A DNA stretch of 5,090 nt from Bacillota bacterium. GTDB lineage: Bacteria; Bacillota; Clostridia; Peptostreptococcales; Anaerovoracaceae. The stretch covers positions 1-5,090 of the forward strand of contig JAFYKS010000076.1 in the NCBI GenBank assembly GCA_017537495.1. Direction: 5' to 3'. Both the position numbers and the translations under genes were made by a program. A model generated the notes under the pieces. It had not been told where the DNA came from and did not search any database. It saw only the letters and a program-made list of their open reading frames with translations. Below, piece by piece: positions 1 to 5,090 of the stretch; the first letter of the stretch is position 1; each line of letters begins with the position of its first letter.

Positions 1-415
1 CACCGGACAGCTTTCCGATTTTTTCTTTCAGTTCCAGAATAATACGTTCCGCAGTCTTCTTTCCCACTCCGTTGGCACGGCTGATTTCCTTGGCATCTTC
101 GAAGAGAATCGCCCTGCGCAGTTCCTCCGGTGACAATGCACTGAGAATGGCCATGGCAGCCTTGGCACCGATGCCGTTCACCGTAGTCAGCAGTTCAAAA
201 AGTTCCAGTGCCTCCCGGTTATGAAAACCATACAGACTGATGTCATCTTCCTTCACCGCCATGGAGGTATACACCATGATTTCTTCTCCTTCACCGTAAC
301 GGTACAGAGGAGAACCTGCCGGAATAAAAATCTCAAATCCGATTCCGGAGGCGTTTTCCACAATGATGCTGTTTTCGAAAGTCATGGAATAAATTCCTTT
401 TATATACCGAATCAT
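1..415 (-). CDS. ruvA: Holliday junction branch migration complex subunit RuvA (partial, C-terminus outside window)
   Basis: RuvA binds four-way Holliday junctions as a tetramer and loads the RuvB motor for branch migration. The reverse complement from the ATG at 415 reads MIRYIKGIYSMTFEN and stays open for 138 codons to the window edge. Domain I (OB fold, about residues 1-63) ends in the typical LYGF motif. The acidic pin that separates strands at the junction centre is visible as E56-D57 in VKEDD. Two helix-hairpin-helix motifs follow: VNGIGAKAAMAIL (79-91) and ANGVGKKTAERII (114-126). The family is about 200 residues long, so roughly the last third, including the RuvB-binding domain III, is missing only because the window ends. 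The start is fixed by GGAGG five bases upstream, which overlaps the ruvC stop. It is the second gene of a ruvC-ruvA operon with a 9-bp gap. ruvB is expected further out but is not visible. Family assignment is secure. Confidence 0.96.
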   Translation of the reverse strand, partial: MIRYIKGIYSMTFENSIIVENASGIGFEIFIPAGSPLYRYGEGEEIMVYTSMAVKEDDISLYGFHNREALELFELLTTVNGIGAKAAMAILSALSPEELRRAILFEDAKEISRANGVGKKTAERIILELKEKIGKLSG

Positions 416-427
416 AGATTCCTCCTA
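416..427 (-). promoter_or_regulatory. ruvA ribosome binding site overlapping the ruvC stop codon
   Basis: Read on the minus strand, the ruvC stop TAG (427-425) runs directly into GAGGAATCT and the ruvA ATG. The AGGAGG Shine-Dalgarno core therefore shares bases with the stop codon. This arrangement fixes the ruvA start at 415 and suggests that ribosomes finishing ruvC help initiate ruvA. Confidence 0.85.
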
Positions 428-925
428 TTTCCCCATCAGTTTTTTCAGCCTGTCGTTACCGGCAGAATGTCCGTGGCAGATGGCAGCAGCCAGTGCATCG
501 GCCGTATCATCGGGCTTCGGCACCTTCTCCAGGTTGAGAATCGCCTTAACCATTGCCTGAACCTGTTTCTTATCCGCACGTCCGTATCCAACCAGTGCCT
601 GCTTAATCTGCAGCGGTGTATACTCACTGATTTTCAGATTTCCATGGGCGCAGGCCAGCACAGCTACACCTCTAGCCTGCCCTACCATAATGGCAGTTTT
701 CGCATTACTATTGAAGAAAAGTTCTTCAATTGCAGCCTCTTCCGGCTGATATGTATCAATGATTGTCTTAAGTTCGTCATACAGCACCTTCAGACGATCC
801 GGCATTTCCATACCAGCATCTGTCAGAATGGAACCGTAAGTCACGACCTGAAAACGATTTCCGATCTTATCCAGCACGCCGTATCCCAGAATGGCGTACC
901 CCGGGTCAATCCCCAAAATTCGCAT
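425..925 (-). CDS. ruvC: Holliday junction resolvase (crossover junction endodeoxyribonuclease) RuvC
   Basis: RuvC is the dimeric, metal-dependent nuclease that cuts Holliday junctions symmetrically after RuvAB branch migration. The 166-residue product has the normal family length. It begins [16 protein letters not shown], with the first catalytic aspartate at D7. The second acidic residue is E67 in AAIEELFF. The family segment [16 protein letters not shown] follows (72-87). The C-terminal pair is D140 and D143 in [14 protein letters not shown], so all four carboxylates of the RNase H-like active site are present. The start at 925 is supported by GAGGTG four bases upstream (930-935). It is the first gene of the operon and its stop at 425 overlaps the ruvA ribosome binding site, which suggests translational coupling. 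It is transcribed from the promoter at 956-984, which carries a LexA-like box, so SOS induction is expected. The long plus-strand open frame across this gene is an antisense shadow. Confidence 0.97.
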   Translation of the reverse strand: MRILGIDPGYAILGYGVLDKIGNRFQVVTYGSILTDAGMEMPDRLKVLYDELKTIIDTYQPEEAAIEELFFNSNAKTAIMVGQARGVAVLACAHGNLKISEYTPLQIKQALVGYGRADKKQVQAMVKAILNLEKVPKPDDTADALAAAICHGHSAGNDRLKKLMGK

Positions 926-955
926 ATTTCACCTCAAAAAATATATCTTCGTCTT

Positions 956-984
956 ATTATAACATGCGAACATTTGTTTGTCTA
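956..984 (-). promoter_or_regulatory. ruvCA sigma-A promoter
   Basis: On the minus strand there is a -35 box TAGACA (984-979), a spacer of exactly 17 bp, and a consensus -10 box TATAAT (961-956). A TG dinucleotide one base upstream of the -10 makes an extended -10. Transcription should start near 949, leaving a short leader of about 24 nt before the ruvC ATG. The fit to a sigma-A promoter is near perfect. The spacer and the inner end of the -35 hold a LexA-like box, so repression by occlusion is likely. Confidence 0.85.
967..980. promoter_or_regulatory. LexA-like SOS box in the ruvCA promoter
   Basis: The plus strand reads CGAACATTTGTTTG, which fits the Bacillus-type SOS consensus CGAAC-RNRY-GTTYC at 12 of 14 positions. 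The core is GAAC-N4-GTTT, with one mismatch to a perfect GAAC-N4-GTTC dyad. It lies between the -10 and -35 of the ruvCA promoter and overlaps two bases of the -35, a classic repressor position. Regulation of ruv genes by LexA is established in several bacteria. Binding here is inferred from sequence only. Confidence 0.72.
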
Positions 985-1031
985 TATGAATTTATACATT
1001 CGTTCATAAACATTTATACATTTTATGTATA
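985..1031. promoter_or_regulatory. Candidate ArgR operator cluster (repeated TATACAT half-sites)
   Basis: This AT-rich block lies between the two divergent promoters. TTTATACATT occurs twice (991-1000 and 1013-1022), a 22-bp period that puts both copies on the same face of the helix. The second copy is half of a perfect inverted repeat, TATACAT-TTT-ATGTATA (1015-1031). The first copy is preceded by ATGAAT, giving an imperfect dyad of TGNAT-type half-sites (986-999). ARG boxes bound by ArgR/AhrC are tandem AT-rich palindromes built from TGNAT half-sites, and argR genes are often autoregulated. The spacing does not match the textbook 18-bp box, so this is a candidate site only. Confidence 0.4.
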
Positions 1032-1063
1032 CAAGATGTTTCTGACTAAATTTCCTGAAACAC

Positions 1064-1092
1064 TTGAAAAATCAAGGTTTATGTGATACAAT
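1064..1092 (+). promoter_or_regulatory. argR-recN sigma-A promoter
   Basis: The -35 box TTGAAA (1064-1069) is followed by a 17-bp spacer and a -10 box TACAAT (1087-1092). TG lies within the last bases of the spacer. Transcription should begin near 1099, about 30 nt ahead of the argR start. The TTG of the -35 could be misread as an upstream in-frame start codon for argR; because it lies in the promoter it cannot be translated from this transcript. No LexA-like box overlaps this promoter. The candidate ArgR half-sites lie just upstream of its -35. Confidence 0.78.
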
Positions 1093-1129
1093 CCAAATAA
1101 ATTACCCGAAGAGAAAAAGGAGAATGTGT

Positions 1130-1591
1130 ATGCGATATTCACGACAGAACAAGATTATTGAATTAATCAACACATATGAAGTAGACACCCAGGAAAAGCT
1201 GGCCTCTCTTCTCCGTGAAAACGGTTTCGAAGTTACACAGGCTACAATTTCCAGGGACATTAAAGATCTGCAGCTTGTAAAAACACTTTCCGGCAGCGGT
1301 AAATATAAATATGCCCTGAATCAGGCCAAGGACATGCCTGTTTCCGACCGTTTCGTCAAGATTTTCAGAGAAACGATTACATCTTTCGCTGCTTCCGGAA
1401 ATCTGGTTGTAGTAAAGACCCTGTCCGGCTGTGCATCTGCAGCGGCGGAAGCAATTGACAACAGCGGACTCCCCCACATTATCGGGTCTATCGCAGGCGA
1501 TAATACCATTTTACTTGTGGCAGATTCCGAAAGTTCCATTCCTGAAATCATGCAGGAGTTTCAGGATATGCTCCAGATGAGAGGTAAATAA
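1130..1591 (+). CDS. argR: Arginine repressor ArgR/AhrC
   Basis: ArgR is a hexameric, arginine-dependent DNA-binding protein that represses arginine biosynthesis genes and, in Bacillota, often activates arginine catabolism. The 153-residue product has the usual family length. The N-terminal winged helix covers about residues 1-65, with the recognition helix region TQATISRDIKDL (36-47). The C-terminal oligomerisation and arginine-binding domain shows LSGCASAAAEAID (98-110) and GSIAGDNTILLV (119-130). The family usually has GDD at the latter site; here it is G123-D124-N125, so the key aspartate remains and the second is asparagine. The chosen ATG at 1130 has AGGAG seven bases upstream. An ATG at 1124 would give two more residues but leaves only one base after the Shine-Dalgarno. 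The gene overlaps no neighbour and is followed after 3 bp by recN, the classic Bacillota argR-recN pair. Paralogues elsewhere in the genome cannot be excluded. Confidence 0.95.
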   Translation: MRYSRQNKIIELINTYEVDTQEKLASLLRENGFEVTQATISRDIKDLQLVKTLSGSGKYKYALNQAKDMPVSDRFVKIFRETITSFAASGNLVVVKTLSGCASAAAEAIDNSGLPHIIGSIAGDNTILLVADSESSIPEIMQEFQDMLQMRGK

Positions 1592-1594
1592 AGA

Positions 1595-3217
1595 ATGATT
1601 CAGCATATCAGCATTCGTAATTTTGCAATAATTGAAAATACGGAAGTCGATTTTGAAGAAGGACTGAATATAATCACCGGTGAAACAGGTGCCGGTAAAT
1701 CAATCGTAATCGAGGCAGTCAGCCTGGCCCTTGGAAGCCGGGCTGATTCTTCTTATGTCCGCAATGGTGCCGACAAGGCTGTCATTCAGCTGGTCGGCGA
1801 ACTGGACGGTGAAGAAATCGTCATCACCCGTGAAATTTCAGCTGCAGGGAAAAATCTCTGCCGCCTTAACGGTGAAATCGTAACCCTTGGACAGCTGAAC
1901 CAGATTTCCAGAAAACTTGCAGATATTCATGGACAGTATGACAACCAGTCCCTTCTCAATCCGGATAATCACATTACATTAATTGACGCCTACCGGCATG
2001 AAACGGTTGATGGTTTAAAAGAAGCCGTTCAGAGAGATTTTGAAATCTACTCTCAGGCCAGAGCCCAGCTGGGCCGTCTCCTTGCTTCCGAAAAGGAAAA
2101 CCTTCGGAAGATGGATTTTCTCCGTTATGAAGCCGATGAAATCGAAAAGGCAAACCTGATTCCAGGAGAAGATCAGGAGCTGGAAGAGCGGATCAGCCTG
2201 CTGCAGAACAGCGAAAAAATATTTGAAAGCGTCGAAAAAGCCTATGGTGCCCTCTTTGAGCAGTCACCTTCTGCCATGGACGGAATCCGCAGCAGCATGC
2301 GTTCCGTAGAAGAAATCTCCGGATTCTCCTCTGAAATTGCATCACTGGGTCAGGAAATATCCGATGTATATTATCAGCTGGATGATATCAGCCACAGACT
2401 TCGTGAAATCAGAGACTCCCTCACCTTTAATCCTGGTGAACTGGATTCTGCCATCGCACGTCTGAGCCAGATTGACGGATTGAAAAAGAAATACGGCGAC
2501 ACCATCGAAGAAATCCTTGAATATTATGAAAAGATTTCTTCCCAGCTCAATGTTTTCGAAAACTACGATGAGCATAAAGCACGCCTGGAAAAAGAACTGA
2601 AGCAGGCAGCCCATGTCCTTCGTTTATCCTGTTCTGCCCTTACGGAAGCCCGCAAAATCTCTGCTGCCGAACTTTCCGAAAAAATCCAGGCGGAACTGGT
2701 TGATCTTAACTTTGCCGATGCCAAGCTGGATATTCAGATTCTCCCACTGGACAAACCGACCGAAAATGGTATGGACCAGGTGGAAATCATGATTTCCACC
2801 AACCGGGGCGAACCGATGAAACCGCTGGTTCGTGTTGCTTCCGGAGGTGAAATGTCCAGAATCATGCTGGCATTTAAAAACATCATCAGTTCCTGCGACC
2901 GAATCCCGACTCTGATTTTTGATGAAATCGATACCGGTATCAGCGGCATTACGGCCAGCATCGTAGGGCGCAAGCTGAAGGAAATCTCCCGTCACCATCA
3001 GATTATCTGCATCACTCACCTTCCTCAGATTGCTGCATGCGGTGATTTTAACTACCGCATTTACAAGGAATCTGACGAAACCAGCACCTTCACTGCTGTA
3101 GAACGTCTGGACGGTGAACAGCAGATCAGAGAAATTGCACGACTTCTGGGCGGTGACCATATTACAGAAACTACTCTGCAGAGCGCTCATGAGCTTATCG
3201 AAAGCGCACATTGTTAG
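1595..3217 (+). CDS. recN: DNA repair protein RecN (SMC-like ATPase)
   Basis: RecN is a cytosolic SMC-like ATPase recruited early to double-strand breaks, where it tethers DNA ends and assists RecA-dependent repair. The 540-residue product starts MIQHISIRNFAIIE. The N-terminal ATPase half contains Walker A GETGAGKS (29-36) and a Q-loop region DIHGQYDNQSLL (110-121). The middle (about 140-370) is charged and helical and should form the short antiparallel coiled coil. The C-terminal half carries the ABC signature SGGEMSR (416-422), Walker B LIFDEID (440-446) and the H-loop motif THLPQIA (474-480). Family members are mostly 550-575 residues, so this one is slightly short, probably in the coiled coil; no motif is lost. 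Translation starts 3 bp after argR, using a modest AGAGGT ribosome binding site inside the argR end (1580-1585). No separate promoter or LexA box was seen, so expression should follow argR. No clear intrinsic terminator follows the gene. Confidence 0.97.
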   Translation: MIQHISIRNFAIIENTEVDFEEGLNIITGETGAGKSIVIEAVSLALGSRADSSYVRNGADKAVIQLVGELDGEEIVITREISAAGKNLCRLNGEIVTLGQLNQISRKLADIHGQYDNQSLLNPDNHITLIDAYRHETVDGLKEAVQRDFEIYSQARAQLGRLLASEKENLRKMDFLRYEADEIEKANLIPGEDQELEERISLLQNSEKIFESVEKAYGALFEQSPSAMDGIRSSMRSVEEISGFSSEIASLGQEISDVYYQLDDISHRLREIRDSLTFNPGELDSAIARLSQIDGLKKKYGDTIEEILEYYEKISSQLNVFENYDEHKARLEKELKQAAHVLRLSCSALTEARKISAAELSEKIQAELVDLNFADAKLDIQILPLDKPTENGMDQVEIMISTNRGEPMKPLVRVASGGEMSRIMLAFKNIISSCDRIPTLIFDEIDTGISGITASIVGRKLKEISRHHQIICITHLPQIAACGDFNYRIYKESDETSTFTAVERLDGEQQIREIARLLGGDHITETTLQSAHELIESAHC

Positions 3218-3263
3218 TTAAAACCACAAACCCTTCGTTAAATTAATATTTTTTGTTGCATTT

Positions 3264-3297
3264 CACAATTATTTGTTGACAATTTTTTATAGTTGTG
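3264..3297. repeat. Inverted repeat around the -35 of the riboswitch promoter
   Basis: CACAATTAT (3264-3272) and ATAGTTGTG (3289-3297) are inverted copies with one non-complementary position, separated by 16 bp. The dyad brackets the -35 box at 3276-3281 and ends at the extended -10 TG. It has no T-tract, so it does not look like the recN terminator. It could be an operator for an unidentified regulator or a chance feature of AT-rich DNA. Confidence 0.35.
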
Positions 3298-3304
3298 CAA
3301 TAAT
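3276..3304 (+). promoter_or_regulatory. Promoter of the glycine riboswitch-agcS transcript
   Basis: A perfect -35 TTGACA (3276-3281), a 17-bp spacer and a -10 AATAAT (3299-3304) with a TGC extension (3296-3298) form a strong sigma-A promoter. Transcription should start near 3311, about 15 nt before the first paired element of the riboswitch leader. This spacing supports an independent transcript for the transporter, separate from argR-recN. Confidence 0.8.
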
Positions 3305-3325
3305 GACGGTAATTTAATAATTAAT

Positions 3326-3453
3326 CCGAAGAACCTTTCAGAACCTGTCACAAGGAACTGAAGGCGGAGGATACTCTGGAGAACCCCGACTTCGGGTCGG
3401 GTGCCGAAGGTGCAAGGTGAAAGCCGAATCTCTCAGGCAAAAGGACAGATTAT
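3326..3453 (+). ncRNA. Glycine riboswitch, single aptamer with upstream ghost-aptamer-like stem
   Basis: The conserved core is unmistakable: GTGCCGAAGGTGCAA (3401-3415) followed by CTCTCAGGCAAAAGGACAG (3430-3448). P1 pairs 3371-3378 with 3446-3453 with one mismatch. The pre-core sequence ACTCTGGAGA resembles the start of the second aptamer in tandem glycine riboswitches. A side stem CCCGAC/GTCGGG (3385-3390 with 3396-3401) closes a TTCGG loop. Only one full core exists. Upstream, 3334-3341 pairs with 3358-3364 (one bulge), with an AA/AA internal loop and an inner CCT/AGG stem; this has no core motif and looks like a degenerate first aptamer, as described for type-2 singlet glycine riboswitches. 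It senses glycine in cis and controls the downstream symporter gene through the terminator at 3502-3539. Confidence 0.93.
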
Positions 3454-3501
3454 TTAAAAAATGTTTCTTTTACTTAACATTTGATTTGACGATTGAATTG
3501 T

Positions 3502-3539
3502 AACACGGCTCGTTCTTTTTACAGCCGTGTTTTTCTTTT
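3502..3539 (+). terminator. Intrinsic terminator of the glycine riboswitch expression platform
   Basis: AACACGGCT (3502-3510) pairs with AGCCGTGTT (3523-3531) to form a 9-bp stem with a 12-nt loop. It is followed by a T-rich run with a single C (TTTTTCTTTT, 3530-3539). It sits between the aptamer and the agcS ribosome binding site, so it is the likely site of transcriptional control. The lower-arm bases CGGCT can also pair with AGCCG inside the aptamer (3422-3426), a possible antiterminator that glycine binding would disrupt. Confidence 0.85.
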
Positions 3540-3591
3540 CCGGAAAACAGCGGCACGAAATTTATTTCTGTTTTAAAGGAGGAGACAAACT

Positions 3592-4980
3592 ATGACATGG
3601 CTTTATGATTTTATGGCGGGTCCGCTGAACACCGTTGCATGGATTTATATCCTGCTCCCTTGTGTATTCGTTGGAGGTCTGTATTTTACAATCGGTACCG
3701 GTGCGGTGCAGTTCCGCCGCTTCGGTTATGCGATGAAAAACACAATCGGTAAAATGTTTAAAAAGACGGAAGTCGAAGAAGGCGCAGTTACTCCTCTCCA
3801 GGCTGTAACAACAGCATTGGCAGCAACCGTTGGTACCGGTAATATCGTCGGTACTTCCCAGGCAATTGCCCTTGGCGGCTACGGTGCCATCTTCTGGCTG
3901 TGGCTGGCTGCCCTTTTGGGTATGGTTATCAAGTTTGGTGAAGTTACCCTTTCCGTAAATTTCCGTGAAAGAGACGAAAAAGGCGACTGGGTCGGCGGTC
4001 CAATGTACTATATAAAAAATGGTCTTGGTCCTAAGTGGAAATGGCTGGCCGTACTCTTCTGTCTGTTCGCAATCCTGGCATCTTTCGGTATCGGAAACAT
4101 GTCTCAGGCTAACTCCATCATGGACTCTGTAAAGAATGCCATCATTTCTTTCAATCCTGAGTTCACCAATACTGCAGCCGTTGAATGGGGCGTTGGTATT
4201 TTCCTGGCAGTCGTAACTGCAGCGGTACTGTTCGGCGGTATTAAGAGAATCGGTGCCGTAACTGAAAAGTTCATTCCGTTCATGAGTGCTCTGTATATCA
4301 TTCTGACTCTGATTGTTATCGGTGCTAATATTGGTAATATCATTCCTGGATTAAAAATGATTATTGTCGGCGCATTTAATCCTCAGGCTGTTCTGGGTGC
4401 AGGCTCTGGTATTCTGCTGAAGAACGCAGTCGTATGGGGTCTCAGAAGAAGTGCTTTCTCCAATGAAGCCGGTCTGGGTTCTGCCGCTATCGCACATGCT
4501 GCTGCACAGACTGACGGTCCTGTTCAGCAGGGTCTCTTCGGTATCTTCGAAGTATTCATGGATACCATCGTAATCTGTACCTTAACTGCTTTAACAATTA
4601 TCTCCAGCGGTGTGGAAATTGAATTTGGTACCGTTCCCGGTTCTGCTCTGATCACTGCAGCATTTGCAACTGTATTCGGCGATAAACTGGCTGCACTGTT
4701 TGTAGCATTTGCACTGATGATGTTCGCCTACTCCACTATCCTTGGCTGGTCTCTGTATGGTACACGCTGCACCCAGTATCTCTTTGGTATCAAAGCATCC
4801 AAAGTATATCAGTTCATCTTCATTGCCATTGTAATCGTTGGCTGCGTAAGCCCAATCGAAGCAGTATGGAATCTGGCTGATACCTTTAACGGACTGATGG
4901 CAATTCCGAACTTCATCGCACTGTTCGCCCTGTCCCCTGTCCTGTTCAAACTGGTAAAGGAATTCTTTAAAGATAAATAA
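3592..4980 (+). CDS. AGCS family sodium:alanine/glycine symporter
   Basis: This inner-membrane protein of the alanine or glycine:cation symporter (AGCS) family imports alanine and/or glycine with sodium ions. The 462-residue product fits the family length and has about 11 hydrophobic segments, the first around 13-35. Family landmarks are the ATVGTGNIVGTSQAI region (78-92), FWLWLAALLGMVIKFGE (101-117), the VGGPMYYI segment (134-141), and WGLRRSAFSNEAGLGSA (282-298) followed by HAAAQTDGPVQQG (302-314). The ATG at 3592 has a very strong AAAGGAGG (3575-3582) nine bases upstream. Codon choice leans to GGT, GTT and GCA more than in recN, hinting at high expression. The gene stands alone: its own promoter and a glycine riboswitch precede it and a strong terminator follows. 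The riboswitch points to glycine as a physiological substrate, but alanine transport is equally possible, and names such as alsT, agcS or glyP cannot be separated from sequence. Confidence 0.94.
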   Translation: MTWLYDFMAGPLNTVAWIYILLPCVFVGGLYFTIGTGAVQFRRFGYAMKNTIGKMFKKTEVEEGAVTPLQAVTTALAATVGTGNIVGTSQAIALGGYGAIFWLWLAALLGMVIKFGEVTLSVNFRERDEKGDWVGGPMYYIKNGLGPKWKWLAVLFCLFAILASFGIGNMSQANSIMDSVKNAIISFNPEFTNTAAVEWGVGIFLAVVTAAVLFGGIKRIGAVTEKFIPFMSALYIILTLIVIGANIGNIIPGLKMIIVGAFNPQAVLGAGSGILLKNAVVWGLRRSAFSNEAGLGSAAIAHAAAQTDGPVQQGLFGIFEVFMDTIVICTLTALTIISSGVEIEFGTVPGSALITAAFATVFGDKLAALFVAFALMMFAYSTILGWSLYGTRCTQYLFGIKASKVYQFIFIAIVIVGCVSPIEAVWNLADTFNGLMAIPNFIALFALSPVLFKLVKEFFKDK

Positions 4981-5010
4981 CAATCGCCTATAAAGTGCAT
5001 CGCGGCACGA

Positions 5011-5047
5011 AAAATACCCTCTCTGAATATCAGAGAGGGTATTTTTT
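5011..5047. terminator. Strong, probably bidirectional intrinsic terminator after the symporter gene
   Basis: A 16-bp perfect stem pairs 5011-5026 with 5030-5045 around a 3-nt ATA loop. The core is ACCCTCTCTGA/TCAGAGAGGGT. A T-tract (5042-5047) follows on the plus strand and an A-tract (5010-5014) precedes the stem, so it also reads as a terminator on the minus strand. It lies 30 bp after the symporter stop and would serve a convergent gene on the right as well. Confidence 0.92.
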
Positions 5048-5059
5048 ATAACTTAATAT

Positions 5060-5090
5060 TTAACTTTTCGAAAGTTTCTTTTTCAGGCCG
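5060..5090 (-). CDS. Possible 3' end of a convergent minus-strand gene (unidentified)
   Basis: On the minus strand from the right edge, one frame reads GLKKKLSKS and stops at 5062-5060, 13 bp before the bidirectional terminator. The basic tail is plausible as a protein C-terminus. Another frame reads RPEKETFEKLNIKL and stops at 5048-5046, inside the terminator T-tract, which is less likely. Too few residues are present to name a family. The case rests on the two-way terminator and an open frame of only nine codons, so it is weak. Confidence 0.3.
   Translation of the reverse strand, partial: GLKKKLSKS

Noticed and set aside
221..1009. Long plus-strand open frame of 262 codons opposite ruvC and ruvA
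   Set aside because: It is antisense to ruvC, which has all catalytic residues. The translation has no recognisable family and is rich in H, F, C and S as expected from a shadow frame. It also runs through the ruvCA promoter and has no good ribosome binding site.
1064..1129. Upstream TTG start that would extend argR by 22 residues
   Set aside because: The TTG is the -35 box of the argR promoter (TTGAAA, 17 bp, TACAAT) and lies before the likely transcription start. The ATG at 1130 has a well-placed AGGAG and gives the normal ArgR N-terminus.
2624..3211. Minus-strand open frame of 195 codons inside recN, with other minus-strand frames in recN and the symporter gene
   Set aside because: They overlap fully conserved coding sequence with intact motifs, have no ribosome binding sites or promoters, and match no family I recognise. 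They are shadow frames.
3461..3484. Seven-codon open frame (MFLLLNI) between riboswitch and terminator, as a possible leader peptide
   Set aside because: The nearest purine-rich stretch is the riboswitch core AAAGGACAG, about 15 bases away, too far for normal initiation. The aptamer already explains the regulation, and the peptide has no enrichment in glycine or alanine codons.
3550..5012. 11-bp direct repeat GCGGCACGAAA at 3550-3560 and 5002-5012 flanking the symporter gene, considered as a possible insertion or att site
   Set aside because: A few exact 11-bp matches are expected by chance in 5 kb. There is no integrase, transposase or terminal inverted repeat, and the gene together with its riboswitch is a normal chromosomal unit.
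5062..5083. Small hairpin AACTTT-TCG-AAAGTT followed by a T-rich run, considered as a second terminator
   Set aside because: The 6-bp stem is AT-rich and too weak, it lies behind a very strong terminator, and it may fall within a convergent coding region.
1..5090. Search for an undescribed system, mobile element, CRISPR array or tRNA
   Set aside because: All long stretches are covered by well-known housekeeping genes, and the two intergenic regions longer than 200 bp are explained by promoters, operator candidates and the riboswitch. No repeat array, cloverleaf or transposase signature was found.

Overview
The window looks like ordinary chromosomal DNA of a low-to-mid GC bacterium of the Bacillota (Firmicutes). 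Evidence for this is the argR-recN gene pair, strong AGGAGG-type ribosome binding sites, a GAAC-N4-GTTY SOS box of the Bacillus type, and a glycine riboswitch in front of an AGCS amino acid symporter. A non-sporulating anaerobe, for example one of the Negativicutes, would fit: no spoIVB follows recN. That is a guess from layout, not a proven placement.

Left part (1-925, minus strand): an SOS-type ruvC-ruvA operon for Holliday junction processing. ruvC is complete. ruvA runs off the left edge after 138 residues. The operon is driven by a very good sigma-A promoter whose -35/-10 spacer contains a LexA-like box.

Divergent control region (926-1129): back-to-back promoters for ruvCA (minus) and argR (plus). 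Between them lies an AT-rich block with repeated TATACAT/ATGTATA half-sites that may be ArgR operators.

Middle (1130-3217, plus strand): argR (arginine repressor) and recN (SMC-like double-strand-break repair ATPase), separated by 3 bp and surely co-transcribed. Recombination and repair genes therefore sit on both sides of an arginine-responsive regulator, as is common in Bacillota.

Right part (3218-5050, plus strand): a 374-bp leader holding a promoter, a single glycine riboswitch aptamer preceded by a stem that looks like a degenerate first ('ghost') aptamer, and an intrinsic terminator. Then comes a complete AGCS sodium:alanine/glycine symporter gene, closed by a strong and probably bidirectional terminator. 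The last ~30 bases may hold the 3' end of a convergent minus-strand gene.

I found no mobile element, CRISPR array, tRNA, rRNA or unknown gene system here. The most interesting material is regulatory: the riboswitch architecture, and the compact intergenic region that could connect SOS and arginine control.
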